Source: Butyrivibrio sp. XPD2002
GTDB taxonomy: Bacteria > Bacillota > Clostridia > Lachnospirales > Lachnospiraceae
DNA: 64,000 bases
Assembly: GCF_000423945.1 (NCBI RefSeq)
Contig: NZ_KE384114.1
Location: 69,646 to 133,645 of the forward strand
Reading direction: 5' to 3'
The first letter of the stretch is position 1. Every line of letters starts with the position of its first letter. The notes below the pieces were generated by a model. The model did not search any database, was not told the origin of the DNA, and saw only the letters and a program-made list of their open reading frames with translations. The position numbers were made by a program, and so were the translations under genes. Positions 62,521-64,000 of this stretch are shown here, piece by piece.

Positions 62521-62700
62521 TTTAAATCGTAATCAAAAGACGTTTTATTTGGAGTACCCATAAATACCTATATATCCGTCAATTTAGGCAAGGATTAGTC
62601 CATAACCAAGCAATCACTCAATCTGAGAATGAAAAAAAACTAGGAATTTACACAAAAAACACTTGATTAATTGGAGAGGAAATTCCTTCGGATTTCCTAT
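62521..62700. other. Gap between IS110 element and repeat copy 3
   Basis: No gene seen. AT-rich sequence with a palindrome GGAAATTCC...GGATTTCC near 62679-62700 that mirrors the palindrome before repeat copy 1. Confidence 0.4.
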
Positions 62701-62710
62701 CGAATAAAAA

Positions 62711-62809
62711 GCGCTCCGCTATGGATGCGACTGGTGCGCAGATGAATTTTGCAAGCTAAAGCTTGCGCGCACCAGCGCGCAAAGAGTCGCGAGCGACTCT
62801 TTGTTCTTG
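62711..62809. repeat. Interspersed mosaic hairpin repeat, copy 3 (variant)
   Basis: Starts with the same 19 bp as copies 1 and 2 (GCGCTCCGCTATGGATGCG), then has different inner palindromes (GGTGCGCAG, AAGCTAAAGCTT, GCGCGCACCAGCGCGC) and ends in AAAGAGTCGCGAGCGACTCTTT followed by GTTCTTG, the same hairpin-plus-TTCTTG design with a different stem. This shows modular exchange of hairpins. Confidence 0.75.
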
Positions 62810-62831
62810 CTGTGCAATATCGTTCGCACGC

Positions 62832-62858
62832 CAGGATTTCTCAAGCGAAATCCTTTTT
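62832..62858 (+). terminator. Terminator-like hairpin on the + strand
   Basis: AGGATTTC and GAAATCCT around TCAAGC, followed by TTTTATT. It points away from metI transcription, so it may simply be another repeat module. Confidence 0.45.
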
Positions 62859-62859
62859 A

Positions 62860-63495
62860 TTATGACATCTTCTTGTACATGAAGTTACCGAGCATCTGGA
62901 TCGCCTGAACGAAAGCGATAAGAATTATTGAGCACACGATCAGGTAATCGGTCTTGTACTGCTGATAACCATAGCGGATTGCGATATCACCGATACCACC
63001 GCCGCCGACAGTACCTGCCATTGCGGAATATCCTATGAGAGAGATAACAAGAAGGATGATTCCGTTAAGCATTCTCGGGATGGATTCCTTTACATAAACT
63101 CTCATGAGAATCTGGAAGTTGGATGCTCCAAAGGATCTTGCTGCTTCAATGACACCGGGGTTGGTCTCACGAAGACTTGTCTCAAACACTCTTGCAATAT
63201 AAGGAATTGCTGAGATTGTAAGAGGTACGATTGAAGCTGTTGTTCCGATGGATTTACCAACAACCATTCTTGTAAAAGGAATGAGGATTACCAGCAAAAT
63301 AATGAAGGGGAAGCTTCTGAATACATTTACGATGAAGCTCAGTACTTCATATACGATTTTGTTGGGCTTTAATCCGTCAGGTGCTGTAAGTGTAAGGATT
63401 ATCGCAGGGATGAATCCTAAAATCACTGAAAAAAGTGTGGACCAGAAAACCATATAAAGGGTCTGGTTAAAAGCTTTTAATATAATATCTGTCAT
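62860..63495 (-). CDS. metI: Methionine ABC transporter permease MetI
   Basis: A 211-residue permease with five to six spans. VFRSFPFIILLVILIPFTR, the cytoplasmic EAA-type loop ETSLRETNPGVIEAARSFGAS and AMAGTVGGGGIGDIAIRYGYQQY are the MetI signatures. Its ATG overlaps the metN stop by one base (TAATG), so the two are co-translated. It imports D/L-methionine with MetN and a binding lipoprotein MetQ. MetQ is not seen before repeat copy 3, so it must lie elsewhere, perhaps upstream of metN. Confidence 0.95.
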   Translation of the reverse strand: MTDIILKAFNQTLYMVFWSTLFSVILGFIPAIILTLTAPDGLKPNKIVYEVLSFIVNVFRSFPFIILLVILIPFTRMVVGKSIGTTASIVPLTISAIPYIARVFETSLRETNPGVIEAARSFGASNFQILMRVYVKESIPRMLNGIILLVISLIGYSAMAGTVGGGGIGDIAIRYGYQQYKTDYLIVCSIILIAFVQAIQMLGNFMYKKMS

Positions 63496-64000
63496 TACTT
63501 AATAACCTCCCATGTAACATCATGTCTGTCGAGGAATGCGCAAACGTTGTCGAGATCATCCTCGTGTATGTTGAGTACAAGACTTCCGTAAACATCCTCG
63601 CGGAAATCCTCAAGCTTCGCCCAGCAGATATTGAAATCTCTGTGAAGCTCCTGAGACATCATAGTAACGATGGGACGCTGATTGCCCTCGCCGTAGAAGA
63701 AAAGTTTGATATTAAGGCCTGTTGTAGGAAGCTTATCACTTTCCTCTCTAAGGAAATCTCTGATCTCTCTTTCCTTAGGCCATACAAACAGCTTCTCAGG
63801 CTGACCAACGGAGAGCACCTGTCCGTTACTTAAGAATGCAACCTTTTTACAGATCTGCTTAACTACTTCCATCTGGTGAGTAACGATGATGATGGTGATT
63901 CCCATCTCCTTGTTGATCTTCTGAAGGAGTGCCAGGATTCCCTTTGTAATTTCAGGATCCAGCGCACTTGTCGCCTCGTCGCAGAGCAGGAATTCAGGAT
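63495..64000 (-). CDS. metN: Methionine ABC transporter ATP-binding protein MetN (partial)
   Basis: The 3' part of metN; the gene runs off the window's right edge. The visible 168 residues begin in Walker B (FLLCDEATSALDPE), continue through IIIVTHQMEVVKQIC (H-loop) and end in the regulatory NIL domain (about the last 75 residues, TGLNIKLFFYGEGNQRPIVTMM onward), which binds methionine and inhibits transport. It is coupled to metI by overlap. A methionine or SAM riboswitch may lie upstream, outside the window. Confidence 0.95.
   Translation of the reverse strand, partial: PEFLLCDEATSALDPEITKGILALLQKINKEMGITIIIVTHQMEVVKQICKKVAFLSNGQVLSVGQPEKLFVWPKEREIRDFLREESDKLPTTGLNIKLFFYGEGNQRPIVTMMSQELHRDFNICWAKLEDFREDVYGSLVLNIHEDDLDNVCAFLDRHDVTWEVIK

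Larger units (their letters stand above)
60885..62530 (+). mobile_element. IS110-family insertion element (ends approximate)
   Basis: Contains one DEDD transposase gene, a short left non-coding end with the inverted pair AGATACCTC (60897-60905) / GAGGTATCT (60956-60964), and a structured right non-coding region of roughly 260 nt. No long terminal inverted repeats are visible, as expected for this family. Exact ends cannot be set without comparison to an empty site. Confidence 0.7.

Overview
The window reads as a chromosome segment of a low-to-moderate GC Firmicute of the family Lachnospiraceae, most like Butyrivibrio, Pseudobutyrivibrio or Roseburia. The reasons are the gene content (many REC-GGDEF regulators, hybrid kinases, GH8 oligoxylanase, GH13 glucosidase, butanol-type alcohol dehydrogenase, BspA-like secreted protein), strong AGGAGG-type ribosome binding sites, and a group IIC intron whose reverse transcriptase closely matches, from memory, the Eubacterium rectale maturase. 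Genus assignment is inference. No rRNA or tRNA gene and no CRISPR array was seen.

Layout. 1-2580: a non-coding stretch with short repeated motifs, a lipoprotein and a MerR-methyltransferase fusion. 2580-4580: a hairpin-rich interspersed repeat with a group IIC intron inserted just after its last hairpin. 4706-6290: a secreted tyrosine-phosphatase-like protein with LysM, whose 3' end has been tandemly copied. 6291-16626: a signalling block with a REC-GGDEF regulator, an HPt protein, an amino-acid-permease/hybrid-kinase fusion, a chemoreceptor, an alcohol dehydrogenase and a membrane EAL phosphodiesterase. 16694-19968: SurE, a GH8 exo-oligoxylanase and a membrane acyltransferase. 20128-28599: a second signalling cassette (two binding-protein-like ligand sensors, hybrid kinase with HPt, REC-GGDEF regulator, then a large binding lipoprotein) with no ABC permease beside it. 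28749-37747: lipid kinase, phasin-like protein, UbiB-like kinase, DegV, then glycosyltransferase, membrane protein, GH13 glucosidase and membrane protein. 37748-38606: a repeat-filled gene desert. 38607-45032: nucleoside hydrolase, LRR secreted protein, AEC transporter, unknown membrane protein, PepF-like lipoprotein. 45288-52063: a Bce-like two-component system with ABC exporter, carrying recognisable regulator boxes before the ABC genes. 52113-56533: TPP-riboswitch operon thiW-thiM-thiED-thiC. 56777-60780: two paralogous secreted proteins around cysS. 60900-62530: an IS110-family element. 62710-64000: a third repeat copy and the end of a methionine importer (metI, partial metN).

How the genes work together. 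Three c-di-GMP enzymes (two REC-GGDEF, one EAL) sit beside two elaborate phosphorelays, so nutrient or ligand sensing at the membrane probably feeds c-di-GMP levels and chemotaxis. The thiamine operon makes the pyrimidine half de novo (ThiC), salvages the thiazole half (ThiW, ThiM) and joins them (ThiE-ThiD). No thiazole-synthesis gene is present in the window.

The least conventional items are the permease-kinase fusion with its HPt and REC-GGDEF neighbours, the binding-protein/kinase/cyclase cassette, the mosaic hairpin repeat used as an intron target, and the candidate guide-RNA region of the IS110 element.
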